Source: Verrucomicrobiia bacterium
Lineage (GTDB): Bacteria > Verrucomicrobiota > Verrucomicrobiia > Verrucomicrobiales > Akkermansiaceae
Direction of reading: 5' to 3'
DNA length: 7,503 nt
Assembly: GCA_947460915.1 (NCBI GenBank)
Contig: CANHKJ010000145.1
Coordinates: forward strand, 1-7,503
Positions 7,210-7,503 of the stretch are shown piece by piece. Positions within the stretch are counted from its first letter, which is position 1; each line of letters starts with the position of its first letter. A program made the translations under genes and the position numbers. The notes below the pieces were generated by a model. That model was given only the letters and a program-made list of their open reading frames with translations, did no database searches and was not told where the DNA came from.

Positions 7210-7226
7210 GGAGGCGTCTCGCCTCC
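7210..7226. terminator. Perfect GC-rich hairpin after the RND gene (terminator or dispersed palindrome)
   Basis: GGAGGCG (7210-7216), loop TCT, CGCCTCC (7220-7226) form a perfect 7-bp stem with six G-C pairs, starting 15 bases after the RND stop codon. No T tract follows, so a classical intrinsic terminator is doubtful. It could stop or stabilise the 3' end of the RND transcript, or be a copy of a short dispersed palindromic (REP-like) element. Only one copy is present in this window. Confidence 0.4.
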
Positions 7227-7317
7227 CTGCCTAATGACTCAATAGAAGTTCTCCACCAGATTTCCTCCCCCCAATTTAAATGCTGACTTTCTGCGCGGCA
7301 TCGCTAGTGTTTGTTGC

Positions 7318-7503
7318 ATGATTCGATTCACCTGTCTGCCAACCACTTTCTTCATGCTGTGTTTCTCGATTTTCACGGGCACCGCTGCAGAAAAAAGAAA
7401 GCCGAATGTGCTGTTGATTTGCGTGGATGATCTCAAGCCGCTTTTGGGCTGCTATGGCGATCCGCATGCGAAGACTCCGCACCTTGATCGCCTAGCGAAG
7501 AGA
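7318..7503 (+). CDS. Secreted sulfatase, iduronate-2-sulfatase-like (3' end beyond window)
   Basis: These are the first 62 codons of a type I sulfatase that runs off the window in an open frame. Family enzymes hydrolyse sulfate esters, here likely on a sulfated polysaccharide. A signal peptide is evident: MIRF, then a hydrophobic stretch rich in Phe, Thr and Cys, with a likely cleavage after TAA (22-24). The mature protein begins EKRKPNVLLICVDDLKP, LLGCYGD, then KTPHLDRLA. This matches the opening strand of iduronate-2-sulfatase, in which the Asp-Asp pair (37-38 here) binds the active-site calcium. The formylglycine motif (C/S-x-P-x-R) would lie beyond the window end, so catalytic competence cannot be judged. 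The ATG at 7318 has no Shine-Dalgarno site and is 122 bases after the RND stop. Together with the GH43 gene it suggests a polysaccharide-degrading lifestyle; the two genes are over 6 kb apart. Confidence 0.88.
   Translation, partial: MIRFTCLPTTFFMLCFSIFTGTAAEKRKPNVLLICVDDLKPLLGCYGDPHAKTPHLDRLAKR

Noticed and set aside
7283..7310. Possible promoter for the sulfatase (CTGACT, 16-base spacer, TAGTGT) seven bases before the ATG
   Set aside because: The spacing fits the leaderless pattern, but both boxes match consensus poorly (4/6 and 3/6), too little to annotate.
1..7503. An integrated novel system combining LpxR, AlkC, RND pump and sulfatase
   Set aside because: Each gene belongs to a known family with a separate role. 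Orientation changes and spacers with their own signals argue against one operon, and no mobile or defence hallmark was found.

Overview
The window comes from a Gram-negative, outer-membrane-bearing bacterium. The gene mix fits the Planctomycetes-Verrucomicrobia group, and Verrucomicrobiota is my best guess: a family-43 glycoside hydrolase, a secreted iduronate-2-sulfatase-type sulfatase, an LpxR/DUF2219 outer-membrane protein, an AlkC-type DNA alkylation repair protein and an RND permease. This assignment is inferred from gene content and style; there is no rRNA or other taxonomic marker here. All five start codons that can be seen lack a Shine-Dalgarno sequence, which also suits such a lineage.

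Layout. Positions 1-633 (+) hold the 3' part of a GH43 glycosidase. Its last 12 bases overlap the 3' end of a convergent tRNA-dihydrouridine synthase (622-1662, -, TTG start). Thirteen bases upstream of that gene, on the same strand, ends an LpxR-like lipid A 3'-O-deacylase (1676-2746, -). The lpxR-dus pair is probably one transcript. It would start from a strong sigma70-type promoter (TTGGCA-N17-TATAAT) whose predicted start point falls on the lpxR ATG, so the mRNA may be leaderless. An 87-bp divergent spacer separates lpxR from alkC (2834-3967, +, GTG start). After a 102-bp spacer with two mutually exclusive hairpins and a pyrimidine tract comes a complete RND efflux permease (4070-7195, +). 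A perfect GC-rich hairpin follows it. The window closes with the first 62 codons of a secreted sulfatase (7318-7503, +).

How the genes fit together. GH43 and the sulfatase both suggest polysaccharide use, but they lie at opposite ends and are not evidently one locus. LpxR (outer-membrane remodelling), AlkC (repair of alkylated bases) and the RND pump (export) could loosely be read as envelope and stress functions. I see no direct evidence that they form one system, and no membrane-fusion or outer-membrane-channel gene accompanies the pump. I found no CRISPR array, insertion sequence, tRNA/rRNA or phage gene, and no clear novel defence or biosynthetic system. No gene-free stretch exceeds 125 bases. 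The points most worth checking are the leaderless-type promoter and lack of Shine-Dalgarno sites, the attenuator-like leader of the RND gene, the Lys-to-Asn change in the RND proton relay, and the perfect palindrome after the pump.
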